Of a DNA stretch of 64,000 nt, positions 1 through 10,869 are shown piece by piece. The notes below the pieces were generated by a model. It saw only the letters and a program-made list of their open reading frames with translations. It ran no database searches and had not been told where the DNA came from. Origin of the DNA: Kappaphycus alvarezii (lineage: Eukaryota; Rhodophyta; Florideophyceae; Gigartinales; Solieriaceae); assembly GCA_002205965.3 (NCBI GenBank), contig NADL03000032.1, positions 62,001 through 126,000 on the forward strand, read 5' to 3'. The position numbers and the translations under genes were made by a program. Position 1 is the stretch's first letter. Every line of letters begins with the position of its first letter.

Positions 1-246
1 GTTGTTGATAGGTGTAAATTCACTTTCATTTTGATCCAAATTTCCGTTATTCTGAAGCTTTTTGTAACGATCTACGACAGACTGAGCTAATTCACGTACG
101 CTACCCACTTTCCCAGTTACTACTGGTGTTAAACATACGAGACCGATAACATTCGGTATCATCTGAAGGGACGCGTCATCAATCGCCGAAAGTACTTCAC
201 CTTGCATTGGAAAAAAACTGTCGAACTGTACAACTTTCTTGAGCAT
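1..246 (-). CDS. hypothetical protein, open at the window edge
   Basis: An ATG at 246 opens a minus-strand frame of 82 codons that runs off the left edge without a stop. The product begins MLKKVVQFDSFFPMQGEV and has balanced composition with no low-complexity stretch, so it looks coding. I recognise no family. The unrelated-frame ORF at 270-662 ends 24 bases upstream on the same strand, so the two may be exons or shifted pieces of one gene. No signal peptide or membrane segment is visible in the part present. Confidence 0.4.
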   Translation of the reverse strand, partial: MLKKVVQFDSFFPMQGEVLSAIDDASLQMIPNVIGLVCLTPVVTGKVGSVRELAQSVVDRYKKLQNNGNLDQNESEFTPINN

Positions 247-269
247 AATGACGGAATACGAAGGTTGCC

Positions 270-662
270 TCAGGCAATTATCATCAAATAGGACCTGCGC
301 GGGTGGTAGCCCCTGTGAATCACCACAACGATGTCATCTTTCTCCAATTCGGCTCCGATTAGATTCATCTGGAGAGTAATGCAAGCAGCTTGCAAGATCT
401 GCTGAGCATTTTTGTTTTGCGTCTTGAATTGTTCGATTGCCTTGAACGAATGTGTATCGGCGTTTATGCGAGCATCCGTAGAGCTACAGTATTTGTCATG
501 GCATATTTCAAAGAGCCGCGAAATCCGGATTGTGGTACGACTCGGGTCAAGATGGGTCCAAGCCCAAAAGTGAGGATGAAAATGACGTTGGTTTTGGAAG
601 CAAAGGGAAGTGTTTGGATAGAGAAGGTGGGAGAGGAGTAGCTGGACGTAAAGTAGCTTCAC
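270..662 (-). CDS. hypothetical protein
   Basis: This is a 130-codon minus-strand frame of unknown family. Its second half, with segments such as FKTQNKNAQQILQAACITL and ELEKDDIVVVIHRG, looks like a folded alpha/beta protein. The first 45 residues are less convincing, so the true start may be internal. It lies just upstream of the open frame at 1-246 in a different reading frame, which would fit one gene split by a frame shift or a short intron. No function can be assigned. Confidence 0.35.
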   Translation of the reverse strand: MKLLYVQLLLSHLLYPNTSLCFQNQRHFHPHFWAWTHLDPSRTTIRISRLFEICHDKYCSSTDARINADTHSFKAIEQFKTQNKNAQQILQAACITLQMNLIGAELEKDDIVVVIHRGYHPRRSYLMIIA

Positions 663-1397
663 TACTTTTGTTCCTCCTTGCCCCTTGATCCGGGAGGAAG
701 GCGGCTACTCTGCCGAGAACATGTACCGTATGATGAGAATGTTCCAATCCCACGTTACAGTAGAATTGTGAGACATGGCAGCTATATTTCTGCCCTCATC
801 AATGACAACTGTACCCAAACGCCAGCTCCCCAAACTATAGTTTTGCTTTAGTAGTTAATCTCGCGAATAGCGCTTAAGTTTGGTGTGATGCAGATATGAT
901 ACGACAGCGTGTGTATCAGAGCCTTAGTTTCATCTTGTGGTCGTGTATTACTTGGGTTATCTGCTCGAAAGCCGCTGCACTTGAATGAACTGGTACATCC
1001 GACTAGTTCCTATCCCTACAATTGGATCCTGTAGTGGACCCCATAGAAACTATTTGATGTAAACTATTCATTCAACACATTTTGAAAACTCGTTATTACA
1101 GAAGACGCCGAGCATACCGGCCTTCATCTACTTCTAGATCTCTACCGACTATAAGAGCGCAGTATGAAAACTAACAATAGCATAAATAACATATACCAAT
1201 CAAAGTTACTTTCGAAGACGTATCTTGTGTTTTCATCCTGAAAAGCGTGACGGATAGGGAAATCTTGACTTTAAAGATACGAATCAACACAAAGCGAACA
1301 TTTGCGGGTTGTTTTTCGCTGCGTTGCGGTAATCATCTATACAGTTTCTTTTTTGCTCTCCAGAGATTTTAGAAGTTCTTTCTCCTGTGGGAGGTAT
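663..1397. other. no recognisable feature
   Basis: Nothing convincing is seen here. The sequence is AT-rich, with stops in all frames and no repeat shared with the rest of the window that I can find. Confidence 0.4.
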
Positions 1398-1723
1398 TTA
1401 CATGAGAATTTGTAGTCGTTTTCCTTTATTTACCAAGCGCTTGGCAGCTTTCCTCATATCTGATATTGTGAACGGTTCAGGACATCGAAATGTTATGTTT
1501 TTGTACTGGATTTTCCAAGAGCTCGTGAGATTTCTTCTAGCAATAAACAGATGCATATAATAGGAACCATAAATCTCGCAGAAAACAGCGACTCCATGAG
1601 AATAGGGAATAAAAATCCGTTTTGACTGTACGAGCAACAAGCAGGAGGAGTATAGTACTCATTGTTCAGCATAAGATGGAGCAAGACGGATTCATCGCTA
1701 GTTAACCTAAATTTTGCTTCCAT
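1398..1723 (-). other. two overlapping weak minus-strand ORFs
   Basis: Two minus-strand frames (1398-1640, 80 codons; 1493-1723, 76 codons) overlap. The first ends FTISDMRKAAKRLVNKGKR, which looks protein-like; the second begins MEAKFRLTSDESVLLHLML. They could be one decayed gene read in two frames. I recognise no domain. Residual transposon coding sequence is as likely as a host gene. Confidence 0.2.
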
Positions 1724-2144
1724 TTGAGCTTTCCTGTCTTGCCACTATATAGTGACTGATATAATTTGGAGCGCTGAATCAATTCTGCCAATATAGCCTG
1801 AACGTACGGTAATACTGCAATTTTTTAAGTCTAAAGCGGATGATTTCTGACGAAAGAAACTTTCACGTTATGCTTAGACACATTTCAATATCTTCTGTGT
1901 TTTTACAGATTGTACAATATTCCGAAGAGCTGCCAAAATTCCGCTCTCAGTTTCTCGTGACGTTATGACTATTTTTTAGATTATAACATTCATGATACAA
2001 TTCGAAACCTAGGAACTTTCCCAGATGCGCTGATAGAGCTCTGGAATTACCTAATTTAGTATTTTGCACATTACCATAACTTGGAGCGCACAGGCATCTA
2101 CGACTTTTCCTCTAATCTCGGAAATATATCCACCATTATTTGAA
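1724..2144. other. no recognisable feature
   Basis: AT-rich sequence with no open frame, repeat or RNA signature that I can support. Confidence 0.4.
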
Positions 2145-2390
2145 TTAATATACTGACTTCGAATGTATCGTGCAGCTTTTATTCGCTGCTCTCTTCTCCC
2201 TCCCTGACAATATGAACAGTTTTACTGTATGACCTTTCTCACACAGCATTTCCATGTATCCTTCCAGAGCTGCCATATCCACTCCAATATTTTCTGACAA
2301 ATAACGTACAAGTTCTCTTCTCACCGCCTTATAATGTTGGTATGACGGCTGACGTCGATATATGCACTTCGCTTTAACTAGGTGAGCCAC
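2145..2390 (-). CDS. hypothetical protein fragment
   Basis: An 81-codon minus-strand frame contains YLSENIGVDMAALEGYMEML followed by a basic segment, and looks like real helical protein sequence. It lies about 370 bases downstream of another minus-strand frame at 2765-3160, and both may come from one degenerate gene or DNA-transposon ORF. I recognise no family motif such as a DDE triad, so it stays unnamed. Confidence 0.3.
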   Translation of the reverse strand: MAHLVKAKCIYRRQPSYQHYKAVRRELVRYLSENIGVDMAALEGYMEMLCEKGHTVKLFILSGREKRAANKSCTIHSKSVY

Positions 2391-2764
2391 TTCGATGTCT
2401 TCATATCTGGGTTGTCAGCAAATTCAGTAAGCAGAGCTCGTTCTGCTTTTTCCGCTGTACCATTTGGTTGGACTGAATCTTCCTCATTTTCTTTATCTCA
2501 AATATATCCGTCAGGCTTAGGCATTTCTTGATGCTTACTGTACAAATTCAACTTTCACCTCTTATGGCGAGACTTCCAATAGAAAACAGTTGTCCCACTG
2601 CAGTACTTATTGAGACAAACCATCGTTACCCTCTTCAATGTCTGTTCCTTCCTAACAGCTCAAAGACACCTAAATCGGCTGTACCTGTTCTAATCAACTT
2701 CTCACAGCGTCTCCTTCCTTTAATAATCATTCATGCAGCCTTATTGAATCAATTGCGATGGTTT

Positions 2765-3160
2765 TTAAGAGATTTCTGCAACTCGATCGCTTCCTACTGC
2801 TGCTTGGGCGTGTCTCTGTTTACTTGCTTTCTTCTGCTCATAAAGGCGTTGCTGTATTTCATTTGGAGTGATATTCTCCAAAATCAAAATTATTTCACGT
2901 AGAATCGGGCGTGGTCCTTTGTAATGCTCATCCTGATCATCACTAACCGGAAAGTATTTCTCAATACCAAATAGTTCATCTTCCCCAGCTGGTGCGCTCC
3001 TCGCCAAACTGCCGATGCTGCTGCAGTCAAGCGAGGGGACCTCATCATCATCCGACTCCATCTCATTGTTCGTCTCTGATCTTTTTCCAGCTCCCAGCGC
3101 ACCATCAATATGGTGCAGAGTAAATTGTAATAGTTTATGATGGGTCACTTCTACGTACAT
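2765..3160 (-). CDS. hypothetical acidic protein
   Basis: A 131-codon minus-strand frame. It has a central acidic stretch (ESDDDEVPSLDCSS), then a segment with ISP-like spacing around EKYFPVSDDQDEHYKG, and ends in a helical Gln/Lys-rich tail. The composition resembles transposon-encoded or chromatin-associated accessory proteins, but no domain is recognisable. The start at 3160 is the only in-frame ATG near the open end. It is not clearly linked to the 2145-2390 frame, which is in a different register. Confidence 0.35.
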   Translation of the reverse strand: MYVEVTHHKLLQFTLHHIDGALGAGKRSETNNEMESDDDEVPSLDCSSIGSLARSAPAGEDELFGIEKYFPVSDDQDEHYKGPRPILREIILILENITPNEIQQRLYEQKKASKQRHAQAAVGSDRVAEIS

Positions 3161-3800
3161 TAAAGAAATTACCTTGCATGAAAACCCAAGAAGAGATATG
3201 TTAGTCGGCTAAAAGGATCGACACAGGTAACAGCAACCAATATAGTCATAGGAGGGTAAAATTATTAAAAAAAAGGGAACCAAGAGTATGCAGCTGAGGT
3301 GGTCAGTGCAACAATTAGTGCTAGCGGAGACGGAAGTCGACTACCAAACAGCCAAAGACTAGGGGATAACTCAACTACCGCCTAGCTAACTGAGGCGTTT
3401 TCTGTGGGCAGCAACTAAGGTAACGAATGCAAGGATAGAGTGAAACATAGTCGCTCAGCAGACTAACTGTAAATGGCCAAAAACTGAAGTCCATAATGAA
3501 ATCCAGTACGCGATGTTCAAAGTTAGCGGTTTGAAATCTTGCACTTCCTAGATATTGGCCACACAGATAGTCCGTAATGTTTTAGTCACTGTTAATCAGC
3601 GATTGATTGGAAGAGCATGATAGGGGTAGTCTCTTCCGAGAAGCCGAGAAAGGTATGGATACTGCCCTGTCCTTGCAGAAAAATGTGGGCTACCTGTCCC
3701 TGTGTCGCGAACGCGAGCAATTCTGGCTAAAGATCCGCACATGGGCTTTGGCAATGCCAAAAATTCCCCCTTTTAAGTCAATCTAATATAGATTATATTC
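3161..3800. other. no gene seen; sequence before the Tc1-like remnant
   Basis: No open frame of note. This could contain the eroded N-terminal helix-turn-helix half of the transposase that follows, but I see no motif and no terminal inverted repeat. Confidence 0.3.
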
Positions 3801-3814
3801 GCCTGAAGTAGGCA

Positions 3815-4410
3815 GGAGATCATATTACGTGGAATCATGGGAAGTGGAACAAAATTTTGTTCAGCGATGAGAAAAGCTTCCGTTTCGATGCACCCGGTGG
3901 CTTTCAGGAGTACGAGAATGATTTGCATGGCAACTAGACGCTTCTTATTAGGAAGCAGAAAGGTGGTGATGGTGCAATTTTTGGGGGGGATATTCGGCTC
4001 TGAGAGGACTCATTTGTTTTCTCGAATGAAAAACAAACAAAGAAGACCTATTTTAAAGTGATTTAATAACATTTGCTTCTTGTGGCAAATTGTATGCGTC
4101 AGACTAGAATTATCACCAAGATAATGCTCCCATCTATGTGAGTCAAGACCCGAGGAAGAGGTTTTCGGAGAATGGAACTCGTCTAAATTACTGTTCCGCG
4201 CCGTCACCGGACTTGAATCCGATAGAGAATGTTCGGTTGGCTTTTAAGAAATTATACGAGATTGCAAAAAAATGTGGTTCAGTTGAAGAGATTATTAATT
4301 GTGTGAAACAATGTGGGAGTGAAATTTCCAGTTTTGTTGTTATTTCTCTACTTCGTTCGATGCCAAATTGGTGTATCGAGGTTCTAGAGCGTTCCGGAGG
4401 AGATACATGA
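3815..4410 (+). pseudogene. Tc1/mariner-type transposase remnant
   Basis: Three hallmark blocks of a Tc1-like DDE transposase appear in order on the plus strand. KWNKILFSDEKSFRFDAPGG at about 3845-3905 holds the first catalytic Asp. YHQDNAPIYVSQ at about 4110-4145 holds the second Asp. SPDLNPIENVR at about 4206-4238 gives the Glu of the triad. The blocks lie in different frames with in-frame stops, so the gene is dead. The N-terminal DNA-binding region and terminal inverted repeats were not found. The last block reads in the 90-codon frame 4138-4410. Tc1 family enzymes excise and insert at TA; this copy cannot. Confidence 0.8.
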
Positions 4411-4419
4411 ATAAATTGG

Positions 4420-5035
4420 CCGCGAAGCCCGTGAAGGCCCTGCTCTGGGTTAACTGAAGGTACCTTATGATTACAGTTGCCCTAAATTGACATTTTTACA
4501 CTTCTAGCACTACTACCGAACGACCTGTAAATATTTCCTTGGTTTCCACCGTTTAAAAGGTGGGGAGAATGGGGTGCTTTACTGATTAGAGATGCAGGAC
4601 GGCTATAAAAGTCCACTGAATTCATATCTGGTACTATGTTTTTTAGAATTTGTGTGTATAGCTGATGCACCTGTATTTTGTATTTTGGGGGCTGCTTTGT
4701 AATTGTAGGCGGCAGTGTATGTAGCTGGGGGTACCTTGTACTGTGTTCAAAAACCTGAACCAGATAGATAGTGGATTACACTAAAAGATGGAGAACATCT
4801 CTAGGCGACGGCTGAACCATCACCCACTCCAACAAAGACAAAGTGGGACCAGAAGAAAATTCCACCATCTAAATACGAGATCCAGACAGCTTGACAAACT
4901 TTGAATGTTAGCATGACCACTTGCAGACAACGACAACCACGACGAAGAAAACTCTGGACGAACGAACTGATTCATCTTTTATTACTGGTGTATAGTCCAA
5001 ATGTGCAACGTTGCAAAGTACTTAAAATTAAGTTG
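4420..5035. other. no recognisable feature
   Basis: Short ORFs only. I see nothing that supports a gene. The 3' end of the Tc1-like element presumably lies here, but I could not place it. Confidence 0.3.
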
Positions 5036-5039
5036 AAAT

Positions 5040-5286
5040 TGTGTGACTAAGCTCTGCGTGTTGCGGTGCGCGACAATTTACGGATGCTTCACATGTTGAC
5101 CAGATTGAATAGCTAAGCTTCTGATACAGGCGAGTCTTCACTCCTCCAGTCGGGCATCCGCTACGAGACGCTACTGCTGCCGCGAGTGTCTCTATAGCCT
5201 TGGATGTTTCTAAAGAGGGTGTTCCTAACGAGTCGAAGGCTAGTGGTACAAAATCTCATCCTAGCCTTGATCGTCCCGGCATTGCT
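5040..5286 (-). mobile_element. LINE-like element, C-terminal fragment (3' part, split by gypsy-1)
   Basis: On the minus strand this reads MPGRSRLG, a stop, then DFVPLAFDSLGTPSLETSK and a further C-terminal tail. It matches the tail of the related copy at 12890-13650 (FVPLAFNSLGCPAETTSG). It is the continuation of the fragment at 12736-12890: PGEA on one side and MPGRS on the other join in frame once gypsy-1 and one target duplication are set aside. The element is a broken fossil; the reverse transcriptase is not recognisable here. Confidence 0.7.
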
Positions 5287-6006
5287 TGATAGGGGTAAAT
5301 CGTCGGGAGAAGAGATACTTAGAACCAACTACCCCAAGACGGAGGTGTTGCGAGCGACAAAAGTGCTACCGTGGTATAGTTGAACAAATAAAAAGGAGTG
5401 TATATGGGAGAGAGTTGAGAGGGCTACAAGCAAGTATAAAAGGGGCAGGGTCTACCACTGATGCTCTGCGACCAGCTTAGGAAAAAGTTTTCTAGGGTCT
5501 GAAGTTGACTCTCAACTTCCTACTACTCGGAGCTTGACCTGAAGTTGTCTGCCAACTTGCTTGACCTCTCAAGGAGGAAGCACTTTACTCAGCTTATATA
5601 GACCTTTCGGCTAATCCTAAAGTCTCAATCAAACATACTAAATACCATAAAACGCATTCACGGGAATCGTGTGAACCAGAGAGACCATTAGAAGATATTT
5701 CCTCAAGGTAAATATCTAGGTGCCATACCCATGCCAGCCACCCATCGGCCAGGGGTGGGAATTGATGTGGCCATTATATAGACCTTTCAGAGTCACTCGT
5801 AGTATCACCCACAACCTAGAACTGTACTGACATCCACTATGACAGCGTGTCCTAAAATAAAAAATCAACCGATGAATTTGCCACACTCACCCAAATTAAA
5901 AATATCTTGCAAATTCAAAAACTGTAAAAATATCTTCCCAGTTCCAATACTGTATACAATTATGGTCCTCATCTAAATTTTTTCGTGTGCGAATTTGCGC
6001 ACATCA
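5287..6006 (-). repeat. gypsy-1 LTR, 3' copy
   Basis: Direct repeat of 12017-12735, TGATAGGGG...GCGCACATCA. It carries TATA-like boxes on both strands: minus-strand TCTATATAAG at about 5594-5604 and TCTATATAATGG near 5774, and plus-strand TATAAAAGG at 5435-5443. A 15-bp direct repeat (TTATATAGACCTTTC) occurs at 5594 and 5774. Which box the element uses is inference; the minus-strand one fits its orientation. Confidence 0.95.
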
Positions 6007-6020
6007 CGCCCTCCCGCTCA
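6007..6020 (-). promoter_or_regulatory. gypsy-1 polypurine tract
   Basis: Minus-strand GAGCGGGAGGGCG directly abuts the TGATGTG end of the 3' LTR, the expected position for plus-strand DNA priming in Ty3/Gypsy elements. Confidence 0.6.
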
Positions 6021-6039
6021 AGACGAACGTCCCGGCTCG

Positions 6040-7085
6040 TCACTGCTCTTGTTGTTCTTGTGGGAGTTCTATCCATTCATCAGGGAGAGTATAGGGTTCA
6101 CTATAAGGATATGGTAGTAGCTCATTTCCAATATGATGAGAGAGTGTGTACCGTGCGATGACCGGCTCATCTCCTTGGTCAAGAGTTTCGTAGATTCGGC
6201 GTATGGTTTCATAGTGTTCTCTAATGAGCTCCTCCCGTTTCACTTCTCCAAACCTTCCAAATGTGAGGTAGTAAACGTAGTATGCAAACTTTTCTGGCAA
6301 CGGGTCCAGAAACGGGTATCTGAAGGAGAAAAAAACTCGCAACATAAGGACTGAGTCCTCACGAGTAAGGTGCGCCCCGTGAATGGTCTGGAAGCACATG
6401 CAAATACTAATGGCAAAAAAGGAAATTACTTCTGCTTCTCGTGGGTCCTCTGTCATTTCGCGAAGCCAACGTCTAATTGGTAGCCGTCCAATAATTAAGG
6501 ATGCATAGTTTCCCCCTGGGAGACTAGGCGGTGTTTGAGGCGATCTTCTTGGCGATCTTCCTCGCTGCTCCCGACGCCTTGCCTCTTCGATGATCCGCCC
6601 CGATCACTTGATGGTCCAGCTCGTATCATCATCACGGCCTCGGGAGGATCCTGGTCTTCGGCTGAGGTTGTGTTTCTGAGCGGAGCAACGTAAGGTTCCC
6701 ATAGAGGATATGGGACCAGTCGATATTCCATATCAGGGGGCAAGCTGTAACCTCTCAGTCGCACATCTTGGTTGTTCTTAGAAATACGTAAACTGGACGG
6801 ATAATGTTCAGATATGTTTGCGACAAGTCTCCGATAGCTACCATTCCATACCTTCCTATAGAGTAATGATATATGACTTCCACAAACTCTGGACCTGCTT
6901 CCGTGAACCTTCCGTTTTGGAATGAGAATAGAATCTGATCAATAGTCGGAAATCTTCTTGAGGTAGCAATGGTCCGTTCAACGTACGAAAACATAGGCAT
7001 ATATTAATGTAGAAATGGATGATTACGTGGAGTTCGTAGTAGTCACGCGTAATCGAGATGATCCATTCCCAGGCCCTTTTTCCTC
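6040..7085 (-). CDS. gypsy-1 post-integrase region with a duplicated domain
   Basis: Downstream of integrase lie two diverged copies of one unrecognised domain of about 110-130 residues. Copy A spans roughly 7085-6660 and copy B roughly 6456-6050. Shared landmarks in order: INICLCFRTLNGPLLPQED and ISICMCFQTIHGAHLTRED; IYHYSIGRYGM and VYYLTFGRFGE; a helix ending IIRPVYVFL and TIRRIYETL; and a tail LVPYPLWEPY and LLPYPYSEPY. A Ser/Gly/Arg-rich linker separates them (about 6640-6500). I see no chromodomain, signal peptide or envelope-type transmembrane segment. The function is unknown; it could be an integrase C-terminal extension or a separate accessory product. Broken fossil. Confidence 0.6.
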
Positions 7086-7099
7086 CCATAGGAATCATT

Positions 7100-8263
7100 C
7101 TATAGTTAAAGATGAGTATGCCCCGTGGTTGCGCATAGTCCTGTGTGAGAAGGAATTCTTCAGGCCTCTGATGGTAAGGGACTAGACGACGTGCATGGAT
7201 GGCCCTCCTTGATCTCTTCCCTGAGCTTGAACATAGCTTATAGTGCGGGTGTCTTTCCTCCGTGACGACGCAAGGATTCGAGTACTTTGTTTGGAAGGCC
7301 GGCCACTTCACAGCCTGCTGCATTGCTTTCCCATGTACTACAAGTACTTTAGAGCCGACTGGAAAGTTTGGACTGGAGGCTCTTCATTCTTATTTCTTGT
7401 CTGTGTTAGCGCGCGGTGTGATCTCCAGCCTTCAGTGGCCAGTAGTTCGACTTCTCTACTCTCTTCATCGATAATATTTGTTTCCATGTCTCTCTGTAAC
7501 ATTCTAGGAGCCTTCCGTACATTAGCTCGAATGGTGACCGTCCGCTTCTTCCTCTTCTTCGACGATAGCCGTATAACACTTTTGGTAAGGCATCTTCCCA
7601 CTGGATTTCATTCTCGACATAGTTTTCGATATTGCTCGTTTGATGGTTCCAACCATCCTCTCCGCTTTACCGTTTGACATAGGAGCGTATGCGAGAACTG
7701 TCTTCAGCTGAATCCCTTTTCTTCCAAAAAACGAAGCAGTGAAGTTGCAGTAAAACAAAGGGCGTTATCTGAGATGATCCTTTTTGGAAGACCAAACGGT
7801 TCAATTATTTCTTTTTCGATGAATCTCAGGACCACCTCAGCATTGGCCTCCTCAACTGCAACTGCTATTGGCCATCCAGTAAGATGTTCCACCCCTATAA
7901 GGAGGTATTTGTTTCCGGAAGAGGTTTCCTTGAATGGGCCGGCAAAGTCAATTGAGAAGGTTTCAAAGAGACCGGAAACTGGAAAGCTAGAGTTGTCTTA
8001 TACTTTCGTATCGGAGTGAATTTTTGACAGTTGTCGCAGCTTTTCACGAAATTATAGACGTCCTTATGGATACTGGGCCACCAGAATCTCTCAGTAACGA
8101 ATTTTTTGGTTGTTTCGAGATCCCAATGCCCTAACTCATCATGAAAAGTCCTCAAGATCTTCATTCTTTCTTTCAAAGGGGCCACTAGTCGAGGACCGGC
8201 TTTCGTGTGTCGGAAGAGTTTCCCATTCCACAATGTAAAGCCTTTTGATTCCTGCGTACCCAA
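7100..8263 (-). CDS. gypsy-1 integrase region
   Basis: The N-terminal HHCC zinc finger is visible at about 8130-8030 (FHDELGHWDLETTKKF, then CDNCQKF). The catalytic core follows. It includes TGWPIAVAVEEANAEVVLRF and GLPKRIISDNALCF with the second Asp at about 7870-7740, and LAYAPMSNGKAERMVGTIKR carrying the Glu at about 7690-7630. Basic C-terminal sequence extends toward 7100. Retroviral-type integrases join element DNA to the host chromosome. The reading frame is broken in this copy. Confidence 0.9.
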
Positions 8264-8341
8264 TTTCTGTGTTCAATCAACCTTTCTCATTTCTAGTCCA
8301 TCAGGAATTTAATTAGTCCGTGAATATTAGCTTCGTACTCG

Positions 8342-8830
8342 TTATTGTTCGGCACTTGCACTCGGCAACTCCGACGATGTCTCGGAAGCTTTTTCATTTG
8401 GAATCAGTGGATCCCTCAAGCGGGATAGGTAATCGGCAGGCTGATTATTGCGTCCGGGCCTATACACAATTTCAAACCGATATTCTGCGAAAATGTCGAG
8501 CCATCGGGCCAAGCGGTGATGTACATCTTTCTTTTGGAATGCTGTCTTAAGTGCCTGGTGATCAGTTATCAAGACAAATTTCTCGAGTGATAAAAGGTAA
8601 ACACGAAACTTTTTCAGTGCGAAGACGACAGCTAGCGCTTCTTTCTCGCAGACTGAGTATCTCTTTCCGCATCATTCAGAGTGCGACTTGCGAATTGAAC
8701 CGGGTGTAGTCTTCCGTTTTCATCTTTTTGGGACAAAACGGCACCCAAAGACCGTTCTGAGGCATCTGTCTCCACAACAATGGTCTCTTGAAATCTGGAT
8801 ACATGAGCACTGGGGGGACACATAGCTTAT
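8342..8830 (-). CDS. gypsy-1 RNase H domain
   Basis: Key Gypsy RNase H blocks are ETDASERSLGAVLSQ (catalytic Asp, about 8785-8740), VQFASRTLNDAERD, DHQALKTAFQKKDVHHRLAR (about 8565-8505) and GRNNQPADYLSRL (about 8450-8410). The domain degrades the RNA strand of the RNA/DNA hybrid during reverse transcription. It follows the reverse transcriptase directly, as usual. Broken fossil. Confidence 0.9.
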
Positions 8831-8899
8831 CTTTAAGCTCTTCAAATGCGGTTTGCATTTCCTTGTTCCATAAAAATTTTCCGTTCTTTGTTGTGCTGG

Positions 8900-9817
8900 C
8901 ATGTAACGGTGCTGCAGTCTTGGCGAAATCTTTGATAAATCTCCTGTAATATGAGGCCAGTCCTAAGAAGCTTCGAACCTCCGTCTTTGAAGCGGGCCTT
9001 GGTGCCAACTTGATTTTTTTCGTTTTCTCTGGATCCACTTTAATTCCCTCTTGATCGACGATATGACCGAGTAATTGGATAGACGTTTTCGCAAAGAAGC
9101 ATTTGCTTAACTTAATTTTCAGGCTGTACGCAGCTATTTCTCTCACCACAGTCTTGACATGCGATATGTGCTGATCCAAGGTTTTTGAGAATATCACTAC
9201 ATCATCGATATAAACTCTTGCAAATGGAAGTCCTTTCAAAACCTCGTTCATCATTCTTTGGAATGTAGCTGGGGCATTCATGAGACCAAAAGGCATCACT
9301 TCGAACCTGAATGTACCGGCTTTGCTGGTAAAAGTTGTTTTTCCTTGCATTTTTCATCCAATGGAATCTGCCAATAACCAGTGTAAAGATCAATTGAGGT
9401 GAAGTATCTCCCGTCCTTCAAGTCCTCGAGGATTTCCTCCATATTCGGAATCGGAAATCGATCGGGTATCATTCTCTGGTTCAGTTGTCGGTAATCGACG
9501 CAAAAACGCAGCTTTCCATCCTTCTTTGGTGCGACCACAACTGGAAATGACCATGGGGATGAAACTGGCCGAATGATATCATTTTCCAGCATACTTGTAA
9601 CATTCTCTGAGATAAATTGGTCATATTTTGGCGGTTGACGTCTAGGCCTGTGGTAAATTGGTTGAGTATCGGTAAGTTCAAATGAGTGAGTGACCGGTAC
9701 ACTTGCTTGTCTTAAATCTGATACACTCCATGCAATTACTTCGGAAGATGTTAACATGTCGGATATTTTCATTGAGGCGGGGCGGAAGGTGCTGTACTTT
9801 TCTTGAATTTCTGCCAT
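8900..9817 (-). CDS. gypsy-1 reverse transcriptase domain
   Basis: Classic Gypsy RT order is visible: PIYHRPRRQPPKYDQF (about 9660), LRFCVDYRQLNQRMIPDRFP (about 9510-9450), FTSIDLYTGYWQIPLDEK with the first catalytic Asp (about 9400-9345), FEVMPFGLMNAPATFQRMMN (about 9300-9245), and VYIDDVVIFSKTL with the YIDD box (about 9210-9170). The connection domain with LLGHIVDQEGIKVDPEK follows. It copies element RNA into DNA. Two longest frames are 9296-9817 and 8676-9350. Broken fossil. Confidence 0.95.
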
Positions 9818-10368
9818 TTGGCGCCCTTTTCTCTTGATCTCACCTCAAATTTTGAAGGACCTTTCCGGCGTGCTCACATCTTCAGATATGGAATCGATAT
9901 ATTCCTGTTTTCCTTGCAATTGTAATCTTCTTTCATGCTCCGAATTCCGTCCTTTGATTCGATATTATCGCAAAAAGAAACACATTCAGGTGTCAAACCT
10001 ACCCTAGAATTCCATCTTCATCTGTTTCAAACCCAGAATCATAATCGTCCCATGTCATGTTCATTCCCCCGAGCGTACCCTTTCCACTTCCGAAAGTGTT
10101 AGTTGGTTCGGAATCTTCGCTGTCATAGCTAGAAGTGAAATCTTCACTGTCCGTCTCTCTTAGATCTTCCGGATGTGTGCTTTTGTCGAAATCCAGGGGC
10201 ATCTTCACGTTTGCCGTCAACATTAACTGAAACGATTTGGTTGCCCAAGTCAATGCAGGTCCCTAGTCTTTCCATGGTAGGGCAGCCAATGATTGCATCG
10301 AAAGGGAGATCAGGCATGACAAGAAAGTCTAATCAACTTTAGAGTCCCCAAAGAACACGGAAACCTTG

Positions 10369-10869
10369 TCAACAGTGCCCATGCATTTTGATACGGTTCC
10401 ATCCGCCACAGTTATTCTTCGAGTAGTTGGAATAATTTCGACCTAGATCTGTCACCAAAGTTTCTGAAATAAGGTTTGGAACAGCGCCCGAATCGAAAAG
10501 AGCTTGGGTTTGCATTCCCAATACTTTGACTGGTACTAGTTTAAGACGTCTTGGTGCTGTCGAGGCCGATTGAAGAAACAGTTTCTTACCCTTAGCGGAC
10601 TTATTAGACCTGATAATTTTTTTGAGTTCTTTCCTCGCGTCCTCTGCGTCGCCCCTCAAAAGTTGACCAAACGTTATCCCAGTTGGGGCTGATGCAAGCT
10701 CAGCCACCAAATTGTACTTCTTCACATATTCTAGTACGTCCTTTGGGATATTCTTAAATTTCTTACTCTTTTCGTCTTCTTGGCCGGAGTGACTCCACTC
10801 CTGGAACAACTTGATCAGACCTCTTGGTTCGAGGAGGTACAGGTGCTGGGATATGTTCCAGCATTCCAT
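10369..10869 (-). CDS. gypsy-1 aspartic protease region
   Basis: A 166-codon frame holds TFGQLLRGDAEDARKELKKI, a segment also present in gypsy-2 (about 23230), followed by a retropepsin-like core with ALFDSGAVPNLISETL, whose DSG is the active-site Asp motif (about 10505-10465). Retropepsins act as dimers to process Gag-Pol. An acidic Ser/Thr-rich spacer (9999-10253) separates it from the reverse transcriptase. Confidence 0.8.
   Translation of the reverse strand: MECWNISQHLYLLEPRGLIKLFQEWSHSGQEDEKSKKFKNIPKDVLEYVKKYNLVAELASAPTGITFGQLLRGDAEDARKELKKIIRSNKSAKGKKLFLQSASTAPRRLKLVPVKVLGMQTQALFDSGAVPNLISETLVTDLGRNYSNYSKNNCGGWNRIKMHGHC

Noticed and set aside
7243-7677. 144-codon plus-strand ORF
   Set aside because: Shadow of the gypsy-1 integrase region on the opposite strand.
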